Shown here one piece after another: positions 28,164 through 37,525 of a DNA stretch of 64,000 bases (position 1 is its first letter; the number at the start of each line of letters is the position of its first letter). The DNA comes from Halomonas denitrificans. Lineage in GTDB: Bacteria > Pseudomonadota > Gammaproteobacteria > Xanthomonadales > Wenzhouxiangellaceae. Location of the stretch: the NCBI GenBank assembly GCA_019800895.1, contig JAHVKF010000002.1:744001-808000 (forward strand), given 5' to 3'. The notes beneath the pieces were generated by a model. It was not told where the DNA came from, ran no database searches, and worked only from the letters and a program-made list of their open reading frames with translations. Position numbers and translations under genes: made by a program.

Positions 28164-30839
28164 ATGGCGCTCAAGGGCGATTCTCCGCGCACTCCGATCC
28201 GGCGTCTCGACTATCGCCCGCCGGACTGGCGGATCGAGACGGTCGAGCTGACGCTTGCGCTCGATGCCGACACCACCCGCGTCGACGCGATCCTGGCCGT
28301 GCGCCGGAGCGCGGCGTCCGGGACGGCCTCCGATTCCGGCGATGCACCCCTGATTCTGCACGGATCGGGCCTCGAAACGCTTTCCGTCGCGGTCGACGGG
28401 CGGCGGCTCGCCGCCGACGAGTACGCCATCCACGGCGAGACGCTGGCCATCGACGGCGTGCCCGACCGGGCGCGGATCGAGACCACGGTCGAGATCCATC
28501 CGTCCGCCAACACCGCGCTGGAGGGGCTGTACCGGTCGGGCCCGAGCCTGCTGACCCAGTGCGAGGCCGAGGGCTTCCGAAAGATCACCTGGTTCGCCGA
28601 CCGGCCCGACGTGATGGCGACCTATCGCGTCCGTCTCGAGGCCGACCGGGATCGCTACCCCGTGCTCCTCGCCAACGGCAACCGGGTCGACGCAGGGGAA
28701 CTCGAAGGCGGCCGGCATTTCGCGACCTGGGACGACCCGCATCCGAAGCCCAGCTATCTGTTCGCGCTGGTGGCCGGCGACCTTGGCTGCGTCGAGGATC
28801 GCTTCACGACCGTATCCGGGAAAGAAGTGGCGCTGAAATTCTATTCCGAGCGCGCCAACCTCGGTCGCCTGCAGCACGCCATCGACAGCCTGAAGAAGGC
28901 GATGGCCTGGGACGAGGAGCGCTTCGGCCTGGAGTACGACCTCGATGTCTACCACGTCGTCGCGACCCACGACTTCAACATGGGCGCGATGGAGAACAAG
29001 AGCCTGAACATCTTCAACGCGAAGTTCGTGCTTGCCGACCCGGAAACGGCCACCGATACCGATTACGAGGGCATCGAGTCGGTGATCGCGCACGAGTACT
29101 TCCACAACTGGACCGGCAATCGCGTGACCTGCCGCGACTGGTTCCAGCTGACTTTGAAGGAAGGGCTGACCGTCTACCGCGACCAGGAGTTCTCGTCGGA
29201 CATGCAGTCGCGCTCGGTCAAGCGCATCCAGGACGTACGCGACCTGATGGCCCGCCAGTTCACCGAAGACGCCGGGCCCATGGCGCATCCCGTCCGCCCG
29301 GAGCGGTACGTCGAGATCAACAACTTCTACACCGCGACCGTGTACGAAAAGGGCGCCGAGGTGGTTCGCATGTATGCCGCGCTGCTCGGCGACGACGGCT
29401 TCCGCAGGGGCATGGACCTGTACTTCCAGCGCCATGACGGGCAGGCCGTGACCTGCGACGATTTCCGCCGGGCGATGGCCGACGCCAACGATGCCGACCT
29501 CGATCAGTTCGAGCGCTGGTACCGCCAGGTCGGCACGCCTACCCTGCATGTAAAGAGCGAGTTCGACGAAGATAACGGCACGTTCGACGTCGAACTACGT
29601 CAATCCCTGCCCGAACACGAACACAATCGAGGCCTGGGTCCGCTGCAGATTCCGCTCGAATTCGGCTTGCTGACCGCCGACGGCGAACCGCTGTCGCTTC
29701 CGCTCGACGGCGCGCCGGCGTCCACCTCGCATCGCATCGAGCTCAAGGAGGAAACCGCCCGGTTCCGCTTCGAAGGCCTGCGCGCACGCCCGGTGCTTTC
29801 GATGCTTCGCGGCTTCACTGCGCCGGTGAAGGTCGACGACTCGCCCAGCGACGACGACCTCGGCTGCCTGCTGGCGCACGACCCGGACCCCGTCGCCCGC
29901 TGGCTGGCCGGCCGCCGGCTGGCGAGCCGGATCCTGCACGAGGCCATCGACAACAATGGATCGCTGCCCGCGGTCCGGCCCCTGGGGGCAGCGTGGCAAC
30001 ACCTGCTCGATCATGCCGACGCCGACCCGGCGCTCTGTGCCGCGCTGCTCGAACTGCCCAGCGAGGCCGACATCGCCCGCGATCGGTCGCCGGTCGATCC
30101 GGACCTGATCCACTCCGCCCGTACCGCCCTTCGTCACAATCTCGCCGAGCGGATGGCCGGTCGACTCGACGCAATCCTGCAGAACGGCCTGCCGCGCGGT
30201 CCGTGGCGATTTGCGCCGGACGACGTGGCGCGTCGCAGCCTTTTCCATGCCGCGCTGCGGCTGCGCGTGGCGCACCCCGACGGCGCGGCGGTCGCGCGGG
30301 CGGTTCGCCTGTTCGATCGCGCCGACAACATGACCGATCGCTTCGGTGCGCTGGCAGCCCTGGTCCAGGCGGGGCGCAACGAAGCGGAGCCGCTGCTCGA
30401 CGAGTTCGAGCGGCGCTACGCCGACAATCCGCTGGTGATGGACAAGTGGTTTGCCGTCCAGGCGCAGGTCGCCGACCCGTCGACGGTCGAGCGAGTGAAA
30501 ACGCTGATGGCGCACCCGGCGTTCTCCCTGAACAATCCGAACAAGGTGCGTGCCCTGGTCGGTGCGTTCGCCCTGCACAACCCGGTGGCCTTCCATCGCG
30601 CCGACGGCGCCGGGCACGCGCTGGTCGGCGAGGCCATCCGCACGCTCGATCGAATCAATCCGCAGGTCGCCGCCCGGCTGGTCAGCGTGTTCAATCGCTG
30701 GAGCGACTTCGACCCGAAGCGCTCGGCGTCCATGAAGGCCGAGCTCGATGCGATCAAGGCGCGACCGGGTCTCAGCCCCGACGTCGACGAGATCGCCACC
30801 GCCGCCCTCCAGCGCGACGGACGGCCCGGTCAGGGATGA
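28164..30839 (+). CDS. pepN: aminopeptidase N (M1 family)
   Basis: 891-residue zinc aminopeptidase of the PepN subfamily (E. coli enzyme 870 aa). The exopeptidase motif GAMENKSLNIFN is near 275, and the zinc site HEYFHNWTGNR near 312 with the downstream conserved Glu in LKEGLTVYRDQEF. The beta-domain and long helical C-terminal domain are complete. ATG at 28164 has CGAGG just upstream; the TTG two codons earlier is possible. General cytoplasmic peptide degradation. Confidence 0.96.
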   Translation: MALKGDSPRTPIRRLDYRPPDWRIETVELTLALDADTTRVDAILAVRRSAASGTASDSGDAPLILHGSGLETLSVAVDGRRLAADEYAIHGETLAIDGVPDRARIETTVEIHPSANTALEGLYRSGPSLLTQCEAEGFRKITWFADRPDVMATYRVRLEADRDRYPVLLANGNRVDAGELEGGRHFATWDDPHPKPSYLFALVAGDLGCVEDRFTTVSGKEVALKFYSERANLGRLQHAIDSLKKAMAWDEERFGLEYDLDVYHVVATHDFNMGAMENKSLNIFNAKFVLADPETATDTDYEGIESVIAHEYFHNWTGNRVTCRDWFQLTLKEGLTVYRDQEFSSDMQSRSVKRIQDVRDLMARQFTEDAGPMAHPVRPERYVEINNFYTATVYEKGAEVVRMYAALLGDDGFRRGMDLYFQRHDGQAVTCDDFRRAMADANDADLDQFERWYRQVGTPTLHVKSEFDEDNGTFDVELRQSLPEHEHNRGLGPLQIPLEFGLLTADGEPLSLPLDGAPASTSHRIELKEETARFRFEGLRARPVLSMLRGFTAPVKVDDSPSDDDLGCLLAHDPDPVARWLAGRRLASRILHEAIDNNGSLPAVRPLGAAWQHLLDHADADPALCAALLELPSEADIARDRSPVDPDLIHSARTALRHNLAERMAGRLDAILQNGLPRGPWRFAPDDVARRSLFHAALRLRVAHPDGAAVARAVRLFDRADNMTDRFGALAALVQAGRNEAEPLLDEFERRYADNPLVMDKWFAVQAQVADPSTVERVKTLMAHPAFSLNNPNKVRALVGAFALHNPVAFHRADGAGHALVGEAIRTLDRINPQVAARLVSVFNRWSDFDPKRSASMKAELDAIKARPGLSPDVDEIATAALQRDGRPGQG

Positions 30840-30867
30840 GGGGCCGGAGACTTGAAAGGAGAATGTT

Positions 30868-31115
30868 TACCGCCGATGGGCGCAGATGAACGCAGATTGA
30901 AAAAGCAGTCGGGAGGCGCGAGAGCCCGTGATCGCCGCCGACGTGCAGGTGGAGCGCCGGAGTAGGAACGGGGGAACGGGGCGCCGCCCTTCCATTCGCT
31001 CGTTCCGAGGGGAGTCGAAGAAGAATCCGGGACAACGAAGGATCCGGAGCAACCTCGACCGATGCTGCAGTCTTCTTGCCCTTATCCGCGTTCGTCTGCG
31101 TTCATCCGCGGTCAA
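30868..31115. repeat. small element bounded by inverted repeats, in the gap after pepN
   Basis: Two inverted arms of about 31 bases, left about 30868-30900 and right about 31083-31115, agree in roughly 25 positions; the core reads GCAGATGAACGCAGAT on the left and its variant on the minus strand at the right. The enclosed about 180 bp have no supported gene. The arms resemble the GATGAACGCAGAT-type repeats scattered in many proteobacterial genomes. It may be a mobile miniature element or a repeat-derived RNA structure; the copy number cannot be known from this window. The whole 30840-31143 gap has no gene. Confidence 0.5.
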
Positions 31116-31143
31116 TTCGGGTTCTGGCCGCAGCGTTCGAAGA

Positions 31144-31359
31144 TCAGGGATCGTGAGTGTTGAGGGCCTTGATCAGGAGCTCGCGCTCGAGGACGGCGGC
31201 GTTGCGGTCGGGCTTCTTGACCGCGACCCGGGCGCCGGAGACGAGCCGGACGTTGAACGCCCAACCCTCGTTGTTCTTGGCCTCGAACAGGCCCGAGACC
31301 ATCACGATCTTGTCGAGGACCAGCGTGAAGCCGGCCACGTCGTGGGTGCGTTTGCTCAT
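31144..31359 (-). CDS. small hypothetical protein
   Basis: 71 residues, ATG start on the minus strand. The sequence alternates hydrophobic and polar residues in a beta-rich pattern (FTLVLDKIVMVSGLFEAKN, WAFNVRLVSGARVAVKK) and ends in a helix (AAVLERELLIKALN). No signal peptide or membrane helix. It is followed by no gene on its strand and lies 40 bp downstream of another small hypothetical gene, probably co-transcribed. Function not recognised. Confidence 0.6.
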   Translation of the reverse strand: MSKRTHDVAGFTLVLDKIVMVSGLFEAKNNEGWAFNVRLVSGARVAVKKPDRNAAVLERELLIKALNTHDP

Positions 31360-31399
31360 GCGGGGCGTCCCTCGCGGAAACGGATCGGAGCGGTCGTGA

Positions 31400-31792
31400 T
31401 CAGAACTTGATCGAACCGCCGGAGCCGCCGCCGGGCATCTCGATCTTCCCGCCGTCCTGGCCGGGCACCATGATCGAGCCCTGCTGTTCGCGCTGCATCC
31501 GCTTGAGCTCCTCGATCGTTTCCTTGAATGCCTGTTCGGCGCCCTCCGCGAAGCCCTTCGCGGCTTCGGACAGGCTGTCGCCCTCGAGTTCGAAGCTCAG
31601 CGGAAGGGTGCCGGCCGGCGTCATGGCCGATGCCTCGCCGACGTAGCGGACGGGGCGCGACGCGTCGACGTTGCCGTCCGCGTCGACCGGCGTCATACGG
31701 CGGATCGAGCCGGTGCGCTGGTCGGTGAAGGTATCGATCCGGTACAGGTCGTCCGTATCGAAGCGGAGCTGTTCGGCGTTGTCATCCGTCAT
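31400..31792 (-). CDS. hypothetical cytoplasmic protein with glycine-rich tail
   Basis: 130 residues, ATG start. The N-terminal two thirds look like a small beta-domain (LYRIDTFTDQRTGSIRRMTPV, PVRYVGEASAMTPAGTLPLSFELEG). An amphipathic helix follows (AAKGFAEGAEQAFKETIEELKRMQREQ), then a Gly-rich end (GGGSGGSIKF). No export signal. Divergent from prmA and upstream of the 71-aa gene. Family not recognised. Confidence 0.6.
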   Translation of the reverse strand: MTDDNAEQLRFDTDDLYRIDTFTDQRTGSIRRMTPVDADGNVDASRPVRYVGEASAMTPAGTLPLSFELEGDSLSEAAKGFAEGAEQAFKETIEELKRMQREQQGSIMVPGQDGGKIEMPGGGSGGSIKF

Positions 31793-31899
31793 GGCGGCGC
31801 CCGTGGTTTCGGTCCAGTGTTCAGGAATGGGGTCGTTCGTGGCGAATGCAAGCGGGACGGCCCGTGGTCCTCCATCTGCCGCGGCGCTATGCTTCGACC

Positions 31900-32799
31900 A
31901 TGGATGCCTACCGCACGCTGCGATTCCGCGCCGCGCCCGATCGACTCGAGGAGGCCGAGGACCTGCTCTGGTCGCTGGGCGCTGCCGCGGTCACGCTGAC
32001 CGACGCCGGCGACCAGCCGCTGCACGAGCCCGGTCCCGGAGACACGCCCCTGTGGGACGACTCGGTGATCGAGGCGTTGCTGCCCGAAGGTCTGGACAGC
32101 GACCAGGTCCTGCTCTCCCTGGCCGGCAGTGGCGTGCTGGAGGGAGGGGCGCAGGCAGCGAGCTTCGAGCCGGTGGCCGATCGCGACTGGGTGAGGGCGT
32201 GGATGGATCGCTACGAGCCGATGCGCTTCGGCGAATCGATCTGGGTCTGCCCGTCGCACGTGGAGCCGGATCCGGACTGGCCGGTCGTGGTCCGGCTCGA
32301 CCCGGGGCTGGCCTTCGGCACCGGCACCCACCCGACCACCGCGCTGTGTCTGGAATGGCTCGACGGCCAGGCGGTCGAGGGCGTCGACGTGGTCGATTAC
32401 GGCTGCGGGTCCGGCATCCTCGCCGTCGCGGCGGCCCTGATGGGCGCTCGTCGGGTGCTGGCGATCGACCACGATCCGCAGGCGCTGGAAGCCACCGTCG
32501 ACAACGCCGAGCGCAACGGCGTGGCCGATCGGATCGTGGCCGTGTTGCCCGAGCAGGCCCCGAGCGGCACGGCCGGGCTGGTGCTGGCCAATATCCTGGC
32601 CGGGCCCCTGGTCGAGCTGGTCGACGACATCGCGGGCCGGGTCGCGCCGGACGGCCGGCTTGCCCTGTCGGGCATCCTGGCCGACCAGGCCGACGGCGTA
32701 TGCGATGCCTACCGCGAGCGGCTGCGCCCGTCCGGCGAAGCGACGCGCGAGGACTGGGTCCGCCTCGACTTCGCTGCAGCCGGTGACCGGGTCACGTGA
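31900..32799 (+). CDS. prmA: ribosomal protein L11 methyltransferase
   Basis: 299-residue class I methyltransferase that trimethylates L11. The N-terminal substrate domain is followed by the family block DPGLAFGTGTHPTTALCLEWL (about 138-158), then motif I VVDYGCGSGILAVAA and the LANILAGPL motif, the NPPY-equivalent of PrmA. ATG at 31900 gives the normal length; an in-frame upstream start has no better site. The stop overlaps the next gene (GTGA). Confidence 0.95.
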   Translation: MDAYRTLRFRAAPDRLEEAEDLLWSLGAAAVTLTDAGDQPLHEPGPGDTPLWDDSVIEALLPEGLDSDQVLLSLAGSGVLEGGAQAASFEPVADRDWVRAWMDRYEPMRFGESIWVCPSHVEPDPDWPVVVRLDPGLAFGTGTHPTTALCLEWLDGQAVEGVDVVDYGCGSGILAVAAALMGARRVLAIDHDPQALEATVDNAERNGVADRIVAVLPEQAPSGTAGLVLANILAGPLVELVDDIAGRVAPDGRLALSGILADQADGVCDAYRERLRPSGEATREDWVRLDFAAAGDRVT

Positions 32800-33644
32800 G
32801 CGAGCGGCTTCCCGACTTCCTGATCATCGGCGCGCAGAAGGCCGGCACCAGCTGGCTGCACGCCCGGCTGCGCGAACAACCCGGGCTGTATCTCCCTTCG
32901 GACAAGGACTTCGAGTACTTCAGCTACCCCGGCACCACGCCGGCCGCGGACTACCTCGCGCGCTTCGCGGCCGCGCCGCCCGGCGTCCGCGTCGGTGATG
33001 CCTGCGCCAGCTATTTCTGGACCACGGGCCGCTCGACCGACAATCCCGATTTCGCGCGCGACCTTCCGGGCCTGATCGATGCCGCGCTCGGAACCGGGAC
33101 CCGCTACATCGTGCTTCTGCGCGACCCGGTCGAGCGTGCGATCTCGGCCTATCTGCACCACATCGCGTTCGGCAGCCTCGATGTGCGCGTGCCGCTGCTC
33201 GAAGCGCCCGAGGGGCTGGGGTTGCTGGATATCGGCCGGTACGGCGCCCACCTGGAGCGGTGGCTGGAGGTGGTGGGGAGCGACCGGATGTGCGTGCTGC
33301 CGTCGCCGGACGAAGCGCCGCCGGCCGACCTGCTTCGTCGTGCCTGCGACTTCCTGGGCTGCCGGGCAGCGACGACGACCGGTGTCGATCAGCGCGTGTT
33401 CGCCGGACTGCAGCGGCAAACCCGCGAGGACGGGATCTGGGTCGAGGCCGGCCAGCCGGGCGTGGACGCCTGCGCAGGCCCCGAGCGAATCCGGGACGGT
33501 CGCCGCTGGATCCGGCTGGTCGATTCGGCCACGCTGGCGACGCTGCGCCGGCGGTTCATGCCGGATACGGCGCGCCTGGCCGGATTGCTGGCCGGCGACG
33601 AGCCGGCGTTCGCGCGCTGGCCGTCCTGGCCGAGCGACGTCTAG
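32796..33644 (+). CDS. sulfotransferase domain protein
   Basis: 282 residues. The PAPS 5'-phosphosulfate loop is IIGAQKAGTSWLHARL (about 9-24) and the 3'-phosphate block is YIVLLRDPVERAISAYLHH (about 103-121); both are typical of heparan/deacetylase-type sulfotransferases. No signal peptide, so it acts in the cytoplasm, probably on a lipid or saccharide precursor. The acceptor is unknown, and no polysaccharide cluster is nearby. The GTG start overlaps the prmA stop. Confidence 0.85.
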   Translation: MSERLPDFLIIGAQKAGTSWLHARLREQPGLYLPSDKDFEYFSYPGTTPAADYLARFAAAPPGVRVGDACASYFWTTGRSTDNPDFARDLPGLIDAALGTGTRYIVLLRDPVERAISAYLHHIAFGSLDVRVPLLEAPEGLGLLDIGRYGAHLERWLEVVGSDRMCVLPSPDEAPPADLLRRACDFLGCRAATTTGVDQRVFAGLQRQTREDGIWVEAGQPGVDACAGPERIRDGRRWIRLVDSATLATLRRRFMPDTARLAGLLAGDEPAFARWPSWPSDV

Positions 33645-34576
33645 CCCTCGCCGCTCCCGGGCATCGGCCCGAAACGCTCGGGCTCGTCGACCCACAGGCC
33701 TCGAACGAAATCGGCGAACAGCGGTTTTTCCGGACAGGTGGGCAGTGCGTCGATCTCGGCGAGCACGTCCCGGGGGTGCCGGTCGCCGTAGATCACCTTG
33801 ACCGTGTCATGGAACAGGCGACCGAACATCGGGCTGTAGGCGATCGCCGCACGTTCGGCGGCCAGCCGCGTCCGCTCGGTCTCGACCGAGGCGGCGTCCA
33901 GCGACTTTCCGGCAACGATCTGCACCCAGGGCGAATCCCGGAAGCAGGTCAGCGGCTGCAGGCCGGCCCGGTCGGCATACAGCTGGAACTCCTCGGGTAC
34001 GCAGAACTGGTTGCGGGCGACGTCCTTCCGGCCCTGCTGGTCGGAGCGGTTCCAGAACTCGACCTCGTACATCCAGCGCTGCCAGCCGGTCGGGTCCGCC
34101 AGGTTCCAGGTCTCGAGGTAGGCGCGGCCGCCGGGCTTGAGCACGCGCGCGATCTCGCGCAGATAGAGGAACAGGTCCTCCTTGTCCATGTGGCAGAGCA
34201 CGGCCACGGTGTAGGCCTTGTCGACACTGTCGTCGTCGATCATGTCGAGGCGGGTCCGCTCGAGCAGTTCGAGCCGGACGTTTTCGTGGTCGGCGAGGCG
34301 CTGACCGGCGACCCGGATCATGTTCGGCGAGATGTCCACGCCGATCCACTGGCCGCACCGCGGCGCGACCTGGCGGCCGATCCGGCCCGCGCCGCAGCCG
34401 AGCTCCAGCACCGTGTCGTCGGCCGAGATCTGCAGTGCGGACGTCAGCTGGCGCGCCACGAACTCACCGGTCGTGCGCGCGACCTGTTCGCTGGCCGAAT
34501 TGTCGACCGCTTCCAGCGCCTTCTTGTCGTCGGCGGCGCAGCGGTCCCATTTCTGGCGATAGGTCAGTTCGGCCAT
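33641..34576 (-). CDS. class I SAM-dependent methyltransferase
   Basis: 311 residues. Motif I VLELGCGAGRIGRQV (about 51-65), the acidic DIS at motif II, LERTRLDMIDDDS, and post-motif VLKPGGRAYLETWNLA. The long C-terminal half (WMYEVEFWNRSDQQG, PEEFQLYADRAGL) is typical of UbiE/Tam-like small-molecule methyltransferases, but no precise family is recognised. The ATG at 34576 overlaps the ppa stop (TGATG), so it is coupled to ppa. It converges on the sulfotransferase gene with a 4-bp overlap. Confidence 0.8.
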   Translation of the reverse strand: MAELTYRQKWDRCAADDKKALEAVDNSASEQVARTTGEFVARQLTSALQISADDTVLELGCGAGRIGRQVAPRCGQWIGVDISPNMIRVAGQRLADHENVRLELLERTRLDMIDDDSVDKAYTVAVLCHMDKEDLFLYLREIARVLKPGGRAYLETWNLADPTGWQRWMYEVEFWNRSDQQGRKDVARNQFCVPEEFQLYADRAGLQPLTCFRDSPWVQIVAGKSLDAASVETERTRLAAERAAIAYSPMFGRLFHDTVKVIYGDRHPRDVLAEIDALPTCPEKPLFADFVRGLWVDEPERFGPMPGSGEG

Positions 34577-35112
34577 CAGCGCGAGCGTCCGGCGGCGCGT
34601 TCGATGCCGGCCAGGATCTCCCGCCGAGCGTCGTCCGGGCCGTGCCACCCGAGCACCTCGACCCACTTGCCCATCTCCAGGTCCTTGTAGTGCGCGAAGA
34701 AGTGCCGGATCTGGCGGCGCGAGAACTTGGCCACGTCGTCGATGCTCCGGATGTCCTCGTGCAGCGGGCTGATCCGGTCGATCGGCAGCGCCGCGATCTT
34801 GACGTCGCGCCCGGCGTCGTCGCTCATCTCGAGGTAGCCGATCGGCCGGCAGCGGATCACCGAACCCGGGATCAGCTTCGGCCGGATCAACACCATGACA
34901 TCGACCGGATCGCCGTCCTCGGCCAGGGTGTTCGGAATGAAGCCGTAGTTGCACGGGTAGCGCATCGAGGTCGCCAGCAAGCGGTCGACGTGGATCGCGC
35001 CGGTGTCCTTGTCGACTTCGTACTTGACCGGTTCGCCCTCGTTCGGAATCTCGATGATGACGTTGAAGTCGTCGGGCGGATTCTCGCCGGCGGAAATCTG
35101 GTTGACGTTCAT
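34576..35112 (-). CDS. ppa: inorganic pyrophosphatase
   Basis: 178-residue family I soluble pyrophosphatase. The signature EDGDPVDVMVLI (about 64-75) carries the metal-binding aspartates; FNVIIEIPNEGEPVKYEVDK and RYPCNYGFIPNT are the other conserved blocks, and FFAHYKDLE closes the active site. Pulls pyrophosphate-releasing biosynthesis forward. Confidence 0.96.
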   Translation of the reverse strand: MNVNQISAGENPPDDFNVIIEIPNEGEPVKYEVDKDTGAIHVDRLLATSMRYPCNYGFIPNTLAEDGDPVDVMVLIRPKLIPGSVIRCRPIGYLEMSDDAGRDVKIAALPIDRISPLHEDIRSIDDVAKFSRRQIRHFFAHYKDLEMGKWVEVLGWHGPDDARREILAGIERAAGRSR

Positions 35113-35257
35113 GCGGGCTCGGCTTCCTGGTCCTTGGCTGGTCGATGACTGGTGGTTGAATCCGGTGTGCCGTCCGCGGCTCGCACCATCAGAGGCTGGG
35201 CGATGTGTCGTTCGCGAGGCCGCGCGGCCGCCGACGAGCCGAACATTCTACCGCGAC

Positions 35258-35869
35258 TCAACCGCCCTGGACGTCCACTCCGTACCACGCGGCCATCACC
35301 GCTTCCAGGTCTTCGAGGCCGATGCCCTTGGTGGCCGAAAACGCCTGGACCGTGGCCCGACCGCCGAACGCCTGCCGCACCGCCCGCACCGCCTCGACCC
35401 GCTTGCCGTGGCCCAGCTTGTCCGCCTTGGTCAGCACCACGTGCATCGGCAGGTGGCGGTGCAGCGCGAACTCGGCCAGCTGGCGGTCCGTGTCCTTCAG
35501 CGGGTGGCGGATGTCCATGACGATGACCAGGCCGGCCAGCGCGGCGCGTTTCTCGAGGTAGCCCTGGATCAGGCCCTGCCAATGCTTCTTCATGTCGCCG
35601 CTGACCGCGGCGTAGCCGTAACCGGGCAGGTCGACGAGATGGCGCTGCTCGTCGAGCTGGAAGAACACCAGCTGGCGCGTCCGGCCGGGCGTGCGGCTGG
35701 TGCGAGCAAGCGACGTCTGCCGGCACAGCCGGTTGATCAGGCTGGACTTGCCGGCGTTGGAGCGCCCTGCAACGGCCACCTCGATGCCCTCGTCGGGCGG
35801 CAGCTGTGGACGGTTGTGGACACTGATCCGGTACACTGCCGAATGCAGCAGACGGCGAATATCGCTCAT
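35258..35869 (-). CDS. engB: ribosome biogenesis GTP-binding protein EngB (YihA/YsxC)
   Basis: 203-residue small GTPase needed for 50S assembly. G1 GRSNAGKSSL (about 34-43), G2 TPGRTRQL, G3 DLPGYG, G4 TKADK and G5 SATKG are all intact. ATG at 35869 gives the usual length. Divergent from cytochrome c4, a neighbourhood conserved in pseudomonads. About 145 bp separate its stop from the ppa start without a visible gene. Confidence 0.95.
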   Translation of the reverse strand: MSDIRRLLHSAVYRISVHNRPQLPPDEGIEVAVAGRSNAGKSSLINRLCRQTSLARTSRTPGRTRQLVFFQLDEQRHLVDLPGYGYAAVSGDMKKHWQGLIQGYLEKRAALAGLVIVMDIRHPLKDTDRQLAEFALHRHLPMHVVLTKADKLGHGKRVEAVRAVRQAFGGRATVQAFSATKGIGLEDLEAVMAAWYGVDVQGG

Positions 35870-35912
35870 GCTCTGGTCTGCGCGGGTCGATCCGGCGATA
35901 ATAGCGGATTGG

Positions 35913-35928
35913 CCCGTCGGCCGACGGG
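35913..35928. promoter_or_regulatory. perfect palindrome between engB and cytochrome c4
   Basis: A 16-bp perfect palindrome (CCCGTCGG / CCGACGGG, no spacer) lies in the 147-bp divergent interval. It may be an operator; no known regulator box was recognised. In GC-rich DNA a chance palindrome of this size is possible. Confidence 0.3.
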
Positions 35929-36016
35929 ACCGGCACGGACGACTGCAGCATCCCTGCAGACGGTCGGGCCGGACACCAACCCTATTCGAAACCAACGCTT
36001 CATGGAGCGACCCACG

Positions 36017-36634
36017 ATGCTTCGAGCAGCCCTCCTCCTTCTTGCCCTGGCCTCGACGGCCGCGTTCGGCGCCGGCGACCCGGCGGCCGGAGAATCCAAG
36101 GCCTCTGTCTGCGCGGCCTGTCACGGCATGGACGGCAACAGCCAGATCGCCCAGTGGCCCAAGATCGCCGGCCAGCACGCCGACTACACCGCGCGCCAGA
36201 CCCGGATGGTCCGAGACCAGCAGCGCGAAGTGCCGCAGATGTACCCGATCGTCATGAACCTGAGCGACGAGGACATCGCCGACATCGCTGCCTGGTACGC
36301 GACGCAGGAAATCGAACCCGGCGTGGCCGACGAGGCGCTGGTCGACCTGGGTCGATCGATCTATCACGGCGGCAACATCGAGTCCGGCGTGCCGTCGTGC
36401 ATGGCCTGCCACGGGCCGACCGGGAACGGAATTCCCGAAATGGGCTACCCGATGCTGCGCGCCCAGCACGCGGACTACACTGCCGACCGCCTGCGCCGCT
36501 ACCGCGACGGCCAGTCCTACGACAGCAACAGCGCGATCATGGTCGGCGTCGCCGCGAACCTCACGGACGAGGAAATCGACGCGGTGAGTTCCTACATCGA
36601 AGGCCTGCATCGCTCCGCGCCGGCGGGGAACTGA
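36017..36634 (+). CDS. cytochrome c4 (diheme)
   Basis: 205 residues with a signal peptide (MLRAALLLLALASTAAFGAG). There are two class I heme domains: CAACH with later Met in MYPIVMNLSDED, and CMACH with later Met in AIMVGVAANLTDEE. It is a periplasmic electron carrier to terminal oxidases. ATG at 36017 is chosen because GGAG lies 9 bases upstream; the in-frame ATG at 36002 has no site. Neighbours engB and dsbA match the pseudomonad order. Confidence 0.93.
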   Translation: MLRAALLLLALASTAAFGAGDPAAGESKASVCAACHGMDGNSQIAQWPKIAGQHADYTARQTRMVRDQQREVPQMYPIVMNLSDEDIADIAAWYATQEIEPGVADEALVDLGRSIYHGGNIESGVPSCMACHGPTGNGIPEMGYPMLRAQHADYTADRLRRYRDGQSYDSNSAIMVGVAANLTDEEIDAVSSYIEGLHRSAPAGN

Positions 36635-36778
36635 CCGCGCTCGCCGCGGTCAGTAGAAGTTCAGCGGCGGCCGACGGTGCCGCCGGACTCCGATGGGAAG
36701 CGAGATGACGGGATGCCGCGTGGCGTTCAGGATCATCTCCGGTCCCGCGACCGAATCATCGAAAGGAAATCGCTGACC

Positions 36779-37480
36779 ATGACAGCTGCTACCAGACTCG
36801 TTGCCGGCGCCACGTTCTTCGTCGGCCTGCTTTTCGCACCTCTCGCCCAGGCCCAGTTCGTCGAGGGCACCCACTTCGAACGGATCGACGGACCGGCCGC
36901 GGCCGAGACCGACGGCGGAATCGAGGTCGTCGAAGTGTTCAGCTACATGTGCCCGCACTGCCGCAACTTCCAGCCCTACGTCAGCGCCTGGGAAGAAGAA
37001 CTCGCCGAGGACGTGACCTTCCGCCGCGTGCCGGTGTCCTTCAACCGGTCGTGGGAACCGTTCGCCCGTGCCTACGTGACCGCAAACGTGATGGACATCC
37101 TCGACGAATCGCACGTGGCGCTGTTCGAAGCGCTGCACGATGAGCGCCGCTCGATCCGCACGCTGTCCGATCTGGCGGAGTTCCACAGCCAGTTCGGCGT
37201 CGACGCCGAGGCGTTCGAATCCACCGCCGGCTCGTTCCCCGTCGAGGCCGCGATGCGCAAGGGCCGCGCCGAACTCGGCAAGTGGGGCATCCGGTCCACG
37301 CCGACGCTGGTGATCAACGGCAAGTGGCGGGTCAGCCCGCAGCGCGGCAGCACCTTCGAGGACATGCTGGCGGTCGCCGATTACCTGATCGAGCGCGAAC
37401 GCGCCGAGACGGCCGCCGGCACCGACGACGACAGTGCAGGCGAGGCCGATGCCGGAGCCGCCGCGACCGCCGAATCCTGA
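36779..37480 (+). CDS. dsbA: thiol:disulfide interchange protein DsbA
   Basis: 233-residue periplasmic oxidoreductase. Signal peptide (VAGATFFVGLLFAPLAQA), thioredoxin-fold redox motif CPHC in YMCPHCRNFQPY (about 57-68) and the cis-Pro loop RSTPTLVING. The C-terminal 25 residues are an acidic Ala/Asp/Glu tail not found in the E. coli protein. ATG at 36779 has AAAGGAAA upstream. Supplies disulfides to exported proteins, plausibly including c-type cytochrome partners here. Confidence 0.95.
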   Translation: MTAATRLVAGATFFVGLLFAPLAQAQFVEGTHFERIDGPAAAETDGGIEVVEVFSYMCPHCRNFQPYVSAWEEELAEDVTFRRVPVSFNRSWEPFARAYVTANVMDILDESHVALFEALHDERRSIRTLSDLAEFHSQFGVDAEAFESTAGSFPVEAAMRKGRAELGKWGIRSTPTLVINGKWRVSPQRGSTFEDMLAVADYLIERERAETAAGTDDDSAGEADAGAAATAES

Positions 37481-37525
37481 TCGCCCCCGGTCGCTGGCCG
37501 GCCGGGCTCGATCGGCCCGCTCCAC

